Part shown: piece by piece, positions 48,760-58,902 of the stretch
How positions within the stretch are numbered: position 1 is the stretch's first letter
Layout: each line of letters opens with the position of its first letter
Assembly (NCBI RefSeq): GCF_003116015.1
Contig: NZ_LGQZ01000007.1
Span: forward strand, 47,242 to 111,241
Reading direction: 5' to 3'
DNA: 64,000 bases
Source of the DNA: Azospirillum sp. TSO22-1
Lineage (GTDB): Bacteria; Pseudomonadota; Alphaproteobacteria; Azospirillales; Azospirillaceae
Made by a program: the position numbers and the translations under genes
The notes under the pieces: model-generated
Told to the model about the DNA's origin: nothing
What the model saw: the letters and a program-made list of their open reading frames with translations, nothing else
Databases searched by the model: none

Positions 48760-51700
48760 TCAGGCCACCTGCGCGCCGCGCAACTCCTCCGCGGCGCTGA
48801 GGTCCACGCTCACCAGCTGCGAGACGCCGCGTTCAGCCATGGTGACGCCGAACAGGCGGTCCACCCGCGCCATGGTCAGTCGGTGGTGGGTGATGATGAG
48901 GAAACGCGTGTCGCCCTCGCGCGCGATCGCCTCCACGAGGTCGCAGAAGCGGTTGACGTTCGCCTCGTCCAGCGGCGCGTCCACCTCGTCCAGCACGCAG
49001 ATCGGCGCGGGGTTGGAGCGGAACACCGCGAACAGCAGCGACAGCGCGGTCAGCGCCTGCTCGCCGCCGGACAGCAGCGACAGCACCGTCAGCTTCTTGC
49101 CCGGCGGGCTGGCGTAGATCTCCAGGCCGGCGTTCAGCGGGTCTTCGGCGTTGACCAGCTCCAGATAGGCCTTGCCGCCGCCGAACAGGGTGGTGAACAG
49201 CTCCTGGAAGTTGCGGTTCACCGCGTCGAAGGAGGCGGTCAGCCGCTCGCGCGCCTCGCGGTTCAGGCTGGCGATGCCCTGGCGCAGGCGGGCGATGGCG
49301 GCGATCAGGTCCTCGCGCTCGGTCTGCAGGGCGCCGATCTGGGTCTCCAGCTCGGTGGCCTCCAGCTCGGCGCGCAGGTTGACCGGGCCCATGTTCTCGC
49401 GCTCGCGGACCAGCTTCTCCAGCCGGGATTCGGTGGCGGCGGTGTCGGGCAGCGGGTCGTCGGGGCCGAGCTCGGCGGCGGCGCGGGTCTGCTCGGGCGC
49501 GCAGTCCAGGCGCTCGGCGATGCGCTCGGTCAGCGTCTGGCCCTGCTGGACGGCGGCCTGCACCGCGGCCTCGGCGTGGGCGCGCGCCTCGCGGGCGTCG
49601 GCGAGGCCGGATTCGGCGGTCTTCAACGCAGCCTCGGTGTCGGACAGGCGGGCCTCGGCCTCGGCCAGCGCCTCGGCGGCGCGCTTGCGGGCGCGTTCGG
49701 CCTCGGATATCCGGGCCAGCAGGTCCTGACGCTCTCCGGCGATTTCGGCTGGGCGGCCGGCGAGCTGGTCCAGCTCGGCCTGCGCCGCCGCGGCGCGCTC
49801 CTCAAGTTCGCCGACGCGGCCGCCGGCGCCCTGGGAGCGGGTGGACCACGAGGAGACCTCGTGCTGGACGGCGTTGAGCCGCTGGCGGCGGGCCTGGGCG
49901 TCGCGGGTCAGGCGGTCGAGCGCGTTCTGCTTCTCGGCCTGGGCGGTGCGGCGCTCGGCGAGGGCTGCGCGCTTCTCGTTGACGGCCTCGCGGCCCTCGC
50001 GCGGGTCGGCGAGCTGGTCGAGCAGCGCGCGGGCGTCCTCCAGCTGGGTGTCGGCGTCGCGGCGGTCGGCCTCCAGCCGCTCGATGCCCTCGACCAGCGC
50101 GGCGAGCTTCGAGGCGGCGGCGTCGGCCTCGCGGGCCAGCTTGGCGTGGCGGTCGCGGGCGGCGTTCAGCGCGGCGAACGCCTCGCGCACCGCATCGCGG
50201 GCGCGGCGGTCGCGGACGGCGGCGTCCTCGGCGGCTTGGCGGGCGGCATCGAGCGCCTCGCGGGCCAGCTCGACGGCCTCCTCGGCGGCCTCCAGCTCCT
50301 CGCGCAGCTCGCGCAGGCGGTTGCGCTGCTTCAAGCGGACGGCGGCGGCGGTCGGCGCGCCGGCCTGGGTGACCAGACCGTCCCAGCGCCACGCCCCGCC
50401 GTCGCGGCTGACCAGGATCTGGCCGGCGGCCAGCGTCGGCGCGAACAAAGCGCCGGTGGCGGCGTCGGCGACCACGCCGATGTGGGTGAGGCTGCGGGTC
50501 AGCGCGTCCGGCCCCTGCACATGGGTGGCCAGCGGCTCGGCCCCGGGCGGTAGGGCGGGGACGGGCAGGGGCGGCAGGGCGCGCCAGTGCACCGGCGCCG
50601 CCTCGTCCAGCGGCGCGATCAGCGCGTCGCCGAGCCCGGCGGCCAGCGCACCTTCATAGCCTGGAGCGACGGTCACCGCGTCGATCAGCGGCGGGAACAG
50701 GTCCGACGTGCCGGCGGCCAGCAGCTCCGACAGCGCCTTCTCTTCCGCCTTCAGTTTCGTCCGCCACGCCTCGGCGGCGTGCAGGGCGTCGCGGGCGCGG
50801 GCCTGGGCGGGTTCGGAGTCGGCCTTGGCGCGCTCGGCGGCCTCGGCGGCTTCGCGGGCGTCCTCGACGCGCTGCTCGGTCACTTCGACGGCCAGTTCGG
50901 CCTCGGCGACGTCGGGGCGGGCGGCGATCTCCTGTTCCAGCAGGGCGCGCTGCACCTGCTGCTCGCCGATGCGTTTGGTGAGGGTGGCGGTGCGCGCCTC
51001 CAACTCGCCGACCTGCCGCTGGGTGGCGGCGCGGCGGGCCTCGTCGGCGGCCACCTGTTCGGTCAGGCGGGTGAGGTCGCGGTCCAGCTCCTCGACCGCC
51101 TCGCGGGCCTCGGCCAGCGCCTCGCGGGCGGCCTCCTCCAGCATCTCCTCGTCGGCCTGGGCCTCGAGGAGACGTTCGCGCTCCTCCTCCAGGCGGGCCA
51201 GTGCGTCGCCGGCGTCGGCGGCCAGTGCCTGCTCGCGGCCCAGGTCGCCGGCGATCTGCCGCAGGCGGTCCTGGAGGGCGCGCTGCTGCTCGGCGACGCG
51301 GCGCTCCTCGGCGTCCAGCTGCTCGCGGGCGATGACGAGGCGCTGCAGGGCGGCTGCCGCGGCGGCCTCGGCCTGCCGCGTCCCGGGCAGGCCGGCGGCG
51401 TCCTCGGCGCGCTTGGAGGTCAGCTGCGTGACCGACAGCATCAGGCCGCGGACGTGCTCCTCGGCCTTGGCGAAGGCGGCGCGGGCGCGTTCCAGGTCGG
51501 CTTGGCAGCCGATCCAGCGCAGGTGCCACAGCACCGCCTCGACCTTGCGGATCTGTTCGGACAGATTGCGGTAGCGGCTGGCCTGCCGGGCCTGCTTCTT
51601 CAGGCTCTGCAGCTGGGTGTCCATGGCGCCGACGACGTCGTCCAGGCGCGTCAGGTTGCCCTCGGCCGCCTTCAGGCGCAGCTCCGCCTCATGCCGGCGG

Positions 51701-52224
51701 GAGTGCAGGCCGGTGATGCCGGCCGCCTCCTCCAGCAGCATGCGGCGGTCCTGCGGCTTGGCGTTGATGATCTGGCCGACCTTGCCCTGGCTGACCAGCG
51801 CCGGCGAGTTGGCGCCCGATGCGTTGTCGGCGAACAGCAGTTGCACGTCGCGGGCGCGCACCAGCTTGCCGTTGATGCGGTAGTCGGAGCCCGAGCCGCG
51901 CTCGATCCGCCGCGTCACCTCCAACTCGTCGGCCTCGTTGAAGCCGGCCGGCGCGGTGTGTGAGCGGTTGTCGACGGTCAGCGACACTTCGCCCAGGTTG
52001 CGCGCCGGACGGTTGGACGTGCCGCCGAAGATGACGTCGTCCATGTCGCCGCCGCGCATCTTCTTGGCGGAGGTCTCGCCCATCACCCAGCGCAGCGCCT
52101 CCACCAGGTTCGACTTGCCGCAGCCGTTCGGGCCGACGATCCCGGTCATGCCGGGTTCGATCACCAGCTCGGTGTTGTCGACGAACGACTTGAAGCCGGA
52201 CAGGCGGAGGCGCGAGAAGTGCAC
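48760..52224 (-). CDS. smc: Chromosome segregation protein SMC
   Basis: The 1154-residue condensin ATPase that organises and segregates the chromosome. N-terminal Walker A GPNGCGKSN at residues 31-39, two long coiled coils separated by a hinge (about 500-650), and a C-terminal head with the signature LLSGGEQALTALSLLF and Walker B ICVLDEVDAPLDEANV. Length is typical. dsbA-like, DUF721 and mutY lie upstream, an order common in alphaproteobacteria; the dsbA-like gene is only 15 bases before it. Confidence 0.97.
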   Translation of the reverse strand: MHFSRLRLSGFKSFVDNTELVIEPGMTGIVGPNGCGKSNLVEALRWVMGETSAKKMRGGDMDDVIFGGTSNRPARNLGEVSLTVDNRSHTAPAGFNEADELEVTRRIERGSGSDYRINGKLVRARDVQLLFADNASGANSPALVSQGKVGQIINAKPQDRRMLLEEAAGITGLHSRRHEAELRLKAAEGNLTRLDDVVGAMDTQLQSLKKQARQASRYRNLSEQIRKVEAVLWHLRWIGCQADLERARAAFAKAEEHVRGLMLSVTQLTSKRAEDAAGLPGTRQAEAAAAAALQRLVIAREQLDAEERRVAEQQRALQDRLRQIAGDLGREQALAADAGDALARLEEERERLLEAQADEEMLEEAAREALAEAREAVEELDRDLTRLTEQVAADEARRAATQRQVGELEARTATLTKRIGEQQVQRALLEQEIAARPDVAEAELAVEVTEQRVEDAREAAEAAERAKADSEPAQARARDALHAAEAWRTKLKAEEKALSELLAAGTSDLFPPLIDAVTVAPGYEGALAAGLGDALIAPLDEAAPVHWRALPPLPVPALPPGAEPLATHVQGPDALTRSLTHIGVVADAATGALFAPTLAAGQILVSRDGGAWRWDGLVTQAGAPTAAAVRLKQRNRLRELREELEAAEEAVELAREALDAARQAAEDAAVRDRRARDAVREAFAALNAARDRHAKLAREADAAASKLAALVEGIERLEADRRDADTQLEDARALLDQLADPREGREAVNEKRAALAERRTAQAEKQNALDRLTRDAQARRQRLNAVQHEVSSWSTRSQGAGGRVGELEERAAAAQAELDQLAGRPAEIAGERQDLLARISEAERARKRAAEALAEAEARLSDTEAALKTAESGLADAREARAHAEAAVQAAVQQGQTLTERIAERLDCAPEQTRAAAELGPDDPLPDTAATESRLEKLVRERENMGPVNLRAELEATELETQIGALQTEREDLIAAIARLRQGIASLNREARERLTASFDAVNRNFQELFTTLFGGGKAYLELVNAEDPLNAGLEIYASPPGKKLTVLSLLSGGEQALTALSLLFAVFRSNPAPICVLDEVDAPLDEANVNRFCDLVEAIAREGDTRFLIITHHRLTMARVDRLFGVTMAERGVSQLVSVDLSAAEELRGAQVA

Positions 52225-52239
52225 CGGGGTGTTCCTGAC

Positions 52240-52872
52240 TTACTTGGCCAGCTTGTCGATGGCTGCGGCGAACGCCTCGAAGGGCTGCGCGCCCTCGACC
52301 TTGGTGGTGCCGCTGCCGCTGGAGAGGATGAAGGTCGGCGTCGATTCGACCTTGTCCTTGTTCTGGCCTTCCAGGCGGCTGTTGAGGATGCCGTCGGCCA
52401 GCGCCTTGTCCTCCCAGCAGGCCTTGATGGTGGCCTCCGACAGGCCGGCCAGCTTGCCGATCTGGGTCAGCGCGGCGGCCTGGTCCTTGGCCGAGGCCCA
52501 CTGCGCCTGCCCCTTGAACAGCACGTCGAGCAGCGGGAAGTAGCGCTCCGGCGGCGCACAGCGGGCCAGCATGGAGGCGCGCAGCGCCCACTGGTCGAAG
52601 GGGAAGTCGCGGAACACCAGCTTGGCCTTGCCGGTGTCGATGTACGTCTCCTTGATCTTCGGCAGCGTCTCGGTGTGGAAGCGGGCGCAGTGCGGGCAGG
52701 TCATCGACGAGTAGTCGACGATGGTGACCGGCGCCTTGGGGTCGCCCAGCACGCGCTCGCCCAGCGCCTTCGTGGTGTCGATGGTCGCCTGCGCGGCGGC
52801 TGGGCCGCCGGTCAGGGCCATCGTGGCGAACAGGGCGAACGCCCCGAAAGCGGCTGCTACGTATCGGCGCAC
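52240..52872 (-). CDS. DsbA family thiol:disulfide interchange protein
   Basis: A 210-residue exported thioredoxin-fold protein. Signal peptide to about residue 28 (PAAAQA). The redox motif CPHC is at 59-62 in YSSMTCPHCARFH, and the cis-Pro segment is ESTPTFIL. This form (DSBA-like thioredoxin, similar to DsbG/BdbD-type or alpha-proteobacterial DsbA) oxidises or repairs periplasmic disulfides. The DsbD-type gene elsewhere in the window could be a partner, but that is only inference. Confidence 0.9.
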   Translation of the reverse strand: MRRYVAAAFGAFALFATMALTGGPAAAQATIDTTKALGERVLGDPKAPVTIVDYSSMTCPHCARFHTETLPKIKETYIDTGKAKLVFRDFPFDQWALRASMLARCAPPERYFPLLDVLFKGQAQWASAKDQAAALTQIGKLAGLSEATIKACWEDKALADGILNSRLEGQNKDKVESTPTFILSSGSGTTKVEGAQPFEAFAAAIDKLAK

Positions 52873-52946
52873 CTTGGCCTCCTGGATACTAAATGTTGGG
52901 GATTATAGCGGGTGCGGCGGAGGCGGCAAGCCCCCACCATGGTGAA

Positions 52947-53414
52947 TCACTTCTGCCTGCGCCCCAGCAGCGAGCGGCCGAAGCGCTCCAGCGCCTCGCG
53001 CAGGCCCTCGTCCTCGATGGTGGCGGTGGCGGACATCACGGTGATCTCCTCGTCCATGCTTAGCGGGCGGGGCTGGGGTGCGCGCAACGTCGCGGTGGCG
53101 ACGGGGGCGGCGTGCACGAGGCGCAGCCGGGAGACCGCCTTGTAGCCGAAGAAGCCGTTGATCTTCTCGATGATGAGGGGTTCCAGGTGCTGCAGCTCCA
53201 GCGCGATGGCGCCCATGGCGCGGACGTGCAGCGTCGCGTCCTCGCGCTTGCCGCGCGGGAAGACCAGCTTGTCCGGCTGCGTGCGCAGCGCCAGCTGGTG
53301 GCCGACGATGCTCGGCCAGTCGGTGATCAGCGCGCCGAAGGCGAGGCCCTTCTTGCCCAGCGCCTTGCCCGCCACCTCCGGCACCGTGCGGCCGATCAGA
53401 CGCGGTCCCGCCAT
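52947..53414 (-). CDS. DUF721 protein, DciA-like
   Basis: A 155-residue protein of the DUF721 family, whose members (DciA) help load or operate the replicative helicase. The RNA-like/KH-type N-terminal domain shows GLAFGALITDWPSIVGHQLA, LHVRAMGAIALELQHLEPLIIEKINGFFGYKAVSRLRL read in two parts, and a charged C-terminal tail. It lies beside mutY and the DsbA-like gene, as in many related genomes. The helicase role is family knowledge, not seen here. Confidence 0.85.
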   Translation of the reverse strand: MAGPRLIGRTVPEVAGKALGKKGLAFGALITDWPSIVGHQLALRTQPDKLVFPRGKREDATLHVRAMGAIALELQHLEPLIIEKINGFFGYKAVSRLRLVHAAPVATATLRAPQPRPLSMDEEITVMSATATIEDEGLREALERFGRSLLGRRQK

Positions 53415-53529
53415 TCCACCAGTCCATCCTTGCCCTGTGCCCGAGAACCTAGCGCGCCGGACGCGGCGATGCCAGAGCCGGTGCCGTGACCCTTTCGCAG
53501 GATCATGCGCATCGCTATGTGTCAGCCCT

Positions 53530-54561
53530 ATGACGGATACGCTTCAGATCGCCGCCCGCCTGCTGCCCTGGTACGACCGCCAGCGCCGCGACCTGCCCTG
53601 GCGCAGCCCGCCGGGCCACTACGCCGATCCCTACCGCGTTTGGCTGTCGGAGATCATGCTCCAGCAAACCACCGTGCCGGCGGCGGCGCCGTACTTCCGC
53701 GCCTTCACCGAACGCTGGCCGACGGTGGAGGACCTGGCATCCGCTTCGCTGGACGAAGTGCTGGTGGCGTGGGCCGGCCTCGGCTACTACGCGCGGGCGC
53801 GCAACCTGTACAAGTGCGCCCAGGCGGTGGCGGAGCGGCACGGCGGACGCTTCCCGGACACCGAGGAAAGGCTGCTGGAACTGCCCGGCGTCGGCGCCTA
53901 CACCGCCGCGGCGATCGCCGCCATCGCCTTCGGCCGGCCGGCGACCGTGGTGGACGGCAACGTCGAGCGCGTGGTCGCCCGCCTGTTCGCCGTCGAGGAG
54001 CCCTTGCCCGGCGTGAAGCCGAAGCTGCGCACGCTGGCTGCCACCCTGACGCCGCGGCAGCGGGCCGGCGACTATGCGCAAGCGATGATGGATCTCGGCG
54101 CCACCGTGTGCACGCCGCGCAAGCCGAAGTGCATGCTCTGCCCGGTGGCGGAGTCCTGCGCCGCCCGCGCCGCCGGCATCCAGGAGGAGCTTCCCCGCAA
54201 GTCCGCCAAGGCCGACAAGCCGACGCGCCGCGGCACCGCCTACTGGCTGCTCAACCCGGAGGGCGCGGTCCTGCTGCGCCGCCGTGCCGAGGAAGGGCTG
54301 CTGGGCGGCATGGCGGAAGTGCCGTCAATCGGCTGGGAACCGGGCGGCGTGCCGCCGCTCGACGTGGCGTGGCGGGCGCTGCCGGGGATGGTCCGCCATA
54401 CTTTCAGCCATTTTCACCTGGAACTTCAGGTGCTCGCCGGCCGCGCCGGGGCCGACTGGACGAAGGCCGCGGGCATCTGGGTGCCGGTGGACCGGCTGGG
54501 CGACCAGGCGCTCCCCTCGGTGATGCGCAAGGTCGTCCGCCACGCGCTGGCGCATGTGTGA
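53530..54561 (+). CDS. mutY: A/G-specific adenine glycosylase
   Basis: Removes adenine mispaired with 8-oxoguanine. The 343-residue protein has the catalytic Glu (E41, SEIMLQQTTVP), the helix-hairpin-helix LPGVGAYTAAAI with catalytic D142 (VVDGNVERV), the [4Fe-4S] cluster cysteines C194, C201, C204, C210 (C-x6-C-x2-C-x5-C) and a C-terminal NUDIX-like domain recognising 8-oxoG. Divergent from DUF721. Confidence 0.97.
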   Translation: MTDTLQIAARLLPWYDRQRRDLPWRSPPGHYADPYRVWLSEIMLQQTTVPAAAPYFRAFTERWPTVEDLASASLDEVLVAWAGLGYYARARNLYKCAQAVAERHGGRFPDTEERLLELPGVGAYTAAAIAAIAFGRPATVVDGNVERVVARLFAVEEPLPGVKPKLRTLAATLTPRQRAGDYAQAMMDLGATVCTPRKPKCMLCPVAESCAARAAGIQEELPRKSAKADKPTRRGTAYWLLNPEGAVLLRRRAEEGLLGGMAEVPSIGWEPGGVPPLDVAWRALPGMVRHTFSHFHLELQVLAGRAGADWTKAAGIWVPVDRLGDQALPSVMRKVVRHALAHV

Positions 54562-54577
54562 CGCTCTGGGTTTGCCG

Positions 54578-55270
54578 ATGCTGAAACGCCTTCTGTTCCT
54601 TGTCCTCCTGCTGGCCTCGCTCCCCGCCGCCGCGCAGCCGGTGCCCGGCCGCAAGCCGCAGCCCACGCCGTCCGTCGGGCTGGAACTGGTGCTGCTGGTG
54701 GACGGGTCGGCCAGCATCACGGTGGGCGACCTGGAGTTCCAACTGCGCGGCCACGCCGCCGCCTTCGCCGACCCGGAGGTGGCCGAGGCGCTGGCGGCGC
54801 GCGGGGTGGCGGTGACGCTGGCGGCGTTCTCCGGGCCGAAGTCGCTGCACGTGCTGGTGCCGTGGACGGTGATCTCCAGCCCCGAGGACTCCCAGGCCTT
54901 CGCCGGCCGGATCCTGGCGGCGCCGCGCGAGGGCAGGGCGGACTCCACCGCCATCGGCAGCGCCATCGAGGAGGCGGCACGCCTCTTCGGTACCGGCGGC
55001 GTGCGCTCGGAGCGGCAGGTGATCGACCTCGTGGCCAACGGCTTCTCGAACGCCGGCGTGGACCCGGCGCAGGCGCGCGACCGGGCGGCGGCGCGCGGCA
55101 TCACCATCAACGCGCTGGCCATCCTCGACGAGTTCCCCTGGCTGGAGGAGTACTTCGCCGAGAACGTCATCGGCGGCGCCAACTGCTTCACCAGGTCGGC
55201 GCTGGACCGCGAGACCTTCGTCGCGGCCCTGCGCCAGAAGCTGGTGCTGGAGGTGGCGGCGCTTCCCTAG
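54578..55270 (+). CDS. DUF1194 von Willebrand factor A-like exported protein
   Basis: A 230-residue exported protein with signal peptide (LLFLVLLLASLPAAAQ). A VWA-like domain follows with a metal-site motif LVDGSASI (DxSxS), matching DUF1194. Function unknown; VWA domains bind protein partners through a metal. An ATG at 54554 overlapping the mutY end would add 8 residues; the chosen ATG gives a clean signal peptide. Its stop overlaps the convergent SRPBCC stop in a CTAG. Confidence 0.85.
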   Translation: MLKRLLFLVLLLASLPAAAQPVPGRKPQPTPSVGLELVLLVDGSASITVGDLEFQLRGHAAAFADPEVAEALAARGVAVTLAAFSGPKSLHVLVPWTVISSPEDSQAFAGRILAAPREGRADSTAIGSAIEEAARLFGTGGVRSERQVIDLVANGFSNAGVDPAQARDRAAARGITINALAILDEFPWLEEYFAENVIGGANCFTRSALDRETFVAALRQKLVLEVAALP

Positions 55271-55785
55271 GACTTGCCGACCACCTTCGGCAGGTTGTCG
55301 AGGCCGCCGCGGTAGACGCCCTGGATGGCCTTCTTGGCGCTTGCCTCGTCGCTGCCGGGCGCCGGGTCGAAGGTCGAACTCCAGGTGACGGTGCTGCCCT
55401 TGCCGGACGGCTTGACGCGGATGGTCGAGACGTAACCCTGGACCGGCAGCACCTTCTGGTTCTCGCCGTTGTCGAGGATCTTGTAGGTGAGGCTCTGCTT
55501 CTTGTCGTTGCGGCGCACGAGCTGCTCGACCAGCACCGGCCCGCCGAGGTCGATGCGGCGCTCGGACCCTGCCGTGTTGCCGTTCGGCGCGGTGGTCGAT
55601 TTCACCGCCGGGTGCCAGCCGAGCGAGCCGAAGTCGCCGACCACGCCCCACACCTTGGACGGCGGCGCGTCGAGTGTGACGCTCTCCACCACCTTGACCT
55701 TCTTGCCGGCCGCCTGGGCGTCCGCCGGCACGGAAAACGTCACCAGCGCCGCGACCGCGAGCGCCGAACCCATGATCCTCAGCAT
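55267..55785 (-). CDS. Exported SRPBCC (START-like) protein, MxaD/XoxI-like
   Basis: A 172-residue protein with signal peptide (to AQA near residue 25) and an SRPBCC fold: VVESVTLDAPPSKVWGVVGDFGSLGWHP at the start and a final long helix (EASAKKAIQGVYRGGLDNL). Exported members of this family include MxaD, which affects methanol dehydrogenase-cytochrome coupling, but no methanol dehydrogenase is near, so a broader lipid-binding or unknown role is safer. Confidence 0.82.
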   Translation of the reverse strand: MLRIMGSALAVAALVTFSVPADAQAAGKKVKVVESVTLDAPPSKVWGVVGDFGSLGWHPAVKSTTAPNGNTAGSERRIDLGGPVLVEQLVRRNDKKQSLTYKILDNGENQKVLPVQGYVSTIRVKPSGKGSTVTWSSTFDPAPGSDEASAKKAIQGVYRGGLDNLPKVVGKS

Positions 55786-55879
55786 GCCCTTCCTCCCCCG
55801 ATTATGGATGGTTCCAACGGGGAATGATGGGCCGCGTGCGGCGGTCGGAAAAATTGTACTTATTGACGAGACGGGCGGG

Positions 55880-56257
55880 TCAGCCGCGCGAGCGCTCGAT
55901 CTCCACGCCGACCGAGGCGGCGTCGGGGAAGACGTCCAGCTTCTCGACGCGCACGGTGACGCGGCGCACCCGGGCGTCCTGCAGGCAGCGGGCGGCGATG
56001 CGCTCGGCCAGCGTCTCGACCAGCATGATGTGGCCGTCGCCGGCGACCGCGCGGATCGCCTTCACGCCGTCCTCGCCGGTGACGCCGGAGCCGATGACCT
56101 CCATGTCGAGGTTCAGGCGGATGCGCTGCGCCGCCGCCTTCTCATGGTCGTAGACGCCGATCGAGGCGTCCATGACGAGGTCGCGCACGAAGACGCGGTT
56201 GAGCGCCGTGGCGGTGGCGAGGCGGGGCGCGGTGACGGCGGCAAACAGCTTGTTCAT
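55880..56257 (-). CDS. folB: Dihydroneopterin aldolase
   Basis: Folate pathway enzyme that cleaves dihydroneopterin. The 125-residue protein shows VFVRDLVMDASIGVYDHEKAAAQRIRLNLDMEV (read as two blocks) and AERIAARCLQDARVRRVTVRVEKLDVFPDAASVGVEIER. ATG at 56257. Some FolB relatives are epimerases (FolX), so the exact branch is inferred. It lies 70 bases downstream of ccrM. Confidence 0.88.
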   Translation of the reverse strand: MNKLFAAVTAPRLATATALNRVFVRDLVMDASIGVYDHEKAAAQRIRLNLDMEVIGSGVTGEDGVKAIRAVAGDGHIMLVETLAERIAARCLQDARVRRVTVRVEKLDVFPDAASVGVEIERSRG

Positions 56258-56327
56258 GGGCGAACGGGTACCACGCGGCACCCGTCGCGGACAAGCGCGG
56301 GCCCTTGCGGTGGACGCAGGGCTGGGG

Positions 56328-57504
<1,177 letters not shown>

Positions 57505-57506
<2 letters not shown>

Positions 57507-58131
57507 AGCGTCTTAGCGCCAGAACTTGAGACACGGGACCAAAGGTAGTGCGGTGGTGCGGCGTGGCCCCCAACCGCTTGAGGGCGGCGAGGTGCGCGGC
57601 GCTGGGATAGCCGGCGTTGCGGTCCCAGGCGAAGTCGGGGAACTGCGCGTGCAGTTCCGTCATGATGCGGTCGCGTTCGACCTTGGCGACGATGGAGGCG
57701 GCGGCGATCGACAGGCTGGTGCTGTCGCCCTTCACCACGGTGCGCACGGTGCAGGCAAGCTTCGGCGCTTTGTTGCCGTCCACCAGCGCGTGGGTGGGGG
57801 AGACGCCCAGCCCTTCCACCGCGCGGCGCATGGCGAGGAGCGCGGCCTGCAGGATGTTGATGGCGTCGATCTCCGCCACCGACGCCTCGGCGACGCAGAC
57901 GGCCAGCGCATGCTCGCGGATCAGCGGGGCGAGATCCTCGCGGGCGCGGGCGGTGAGCTTCTTGCTGTCGTGGATGCGGCCGGCGACGGCCTCGGGCAGG
58001 CCCGCCGGGGGCAGCACCACGGCGGCGGCCATGACCGGACCGGCGAGCGGCCCGCGGCCGACCTCGTCGACTCCGCAGACGACGGCGTCCGGGCCACAGG
58101 CGGTTTCCAGGGCGAGGTCGGGGCGATTCAT
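57505..58131 (-). CDS. rnhB: Ribonuclease HII
   Basis: Removes ribonucleotides from DNA. The 208-residue protein has the catalytic DEVGRGPLAGPV (D22, E23), DSKKL, the VDGN site and IAAASIVAKVERDRIM. The start overlaps the stop of the LprI-like gene by one base (TGATG). rnhB-ccrM adjacency is conserved in alphaproteobacteria. Confidence 0.96.
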
Positions 58132-58802
58132 CACTTCATCCGGGCGTAGTCGAAGAGAAAGCTGCCGTTCATGCCGCACCAGTTGCCGCTGGCGGCGCGG
58201 TTGGCGTCGCTGTCGGCGATGCGCACGCCGCCGGCGGTGCGCTGCAGGACGACGCCGTTGCCGTCGGCGTCGGGCGTGCCGACGACCAGCGCGCCGTCGG
58301 CGCCGGGCCGGCCGATGCCCTCGAAGCCGCAGATCCAGCGGCCGGCCGTCGGCTCTGCCCCGAAGATGTTGACTGCCAGCGTGCCGTCGCGCAGGCGCAA
58401 CGCCGCCACCTCCAGGAACCCGCCATGGTCGAAGCGCCCGACGAACGGATCGGCGGGCGAGGGCGCACCGGGGTCCGGCTTGAAGCCCAGCACCGCCACG
58501 CGGCGCTCGTACTGGCCGCGCAGGCAGGCGGCGTCGGCGCCGCAGGCGTTGCGCTCGGCCAGCCACGCCTTCTGGTCGGCCTTCAGCGCCGCCTGGACGG
58601 CGCCATCGGTGTTGGCGCCCAGGCGCTGCACGGCGTCCTTGAACCCCTTGGCGAGCCGCTCGTCGAGCGCGGAGACCGCGGCGTCGGCGCAGATCGCCTT
58701 TTCCGTTGGCGTCCCGGCCTTGGTGCACGGGAAGCTGGCGGCTGAGGCCGGGGTCGCGAGGGCGAGGGCGAGGAGGGCGGTGATCGGGCTCAGGCGCGGC
58801 AT
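58131..58802 (-). CDS. Exported LprI (lysozyme inhibitor) family protein
   Basis: A 223-residue exported protein with a signal peptide (ATPASA-AS) and the DUF1311/LprI motif CTKAGTPTEKAICADAAVSALDERLAKGF, then a second Cys pair (NACGADAACL) and a C-terminal strand domain with WCGMNGSF. LprI proteins bind lysozyme in some bacteria. The ATG at 58802 has AAGGA upstream. It sits directly before rnhB, probably in one transcript. Confidence 0.8.
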   Translation of the reverse strand: MPRLSPITALLALALATPASAASFPCTKAGTPTEKAICADAAVSALDERLAKGFKDAVQRLGANTDGAVQAALKADQKAWLAERNACGADAACLRGQYERRVAVLGFKPDPGAPSPADPFVGRFDHGGFLEVAALRLRDGTLAVNIFGAEPTAGRWICGFEGIGRPGADGALVVGTPDADGNGVVLQRTAGGVRIADSDANRAASGNWCGMNGSFLFDYARMK

Positions 58803-58834
58803 CCGGAGGGGATCCTTGCGGGCAACAGGGGACA

Positions 58835-58874
58835 CACGGATTTCACGGATTATTGGCACGGATTGCACGGAATT
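58835..58874. repeat. Short CACGGATT-type tandem repeat
   Basis: Four 9-base units, CACGGATTT, CACGGATTA, (TTGG), CACGGATTG, CACGGAATT, lie in the divergence-free gap between two minus-strand genes. The same repeat style occurs scattered in many GC-rich genomes. It is A+T-richer than its surroundings and may sit upstream of the LprI-like gene. Confidence 0.75.
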
Positions 58875-58902
58875 TTTGAGGCTTGGAGTGTGCCGCCTCA
58901 CC

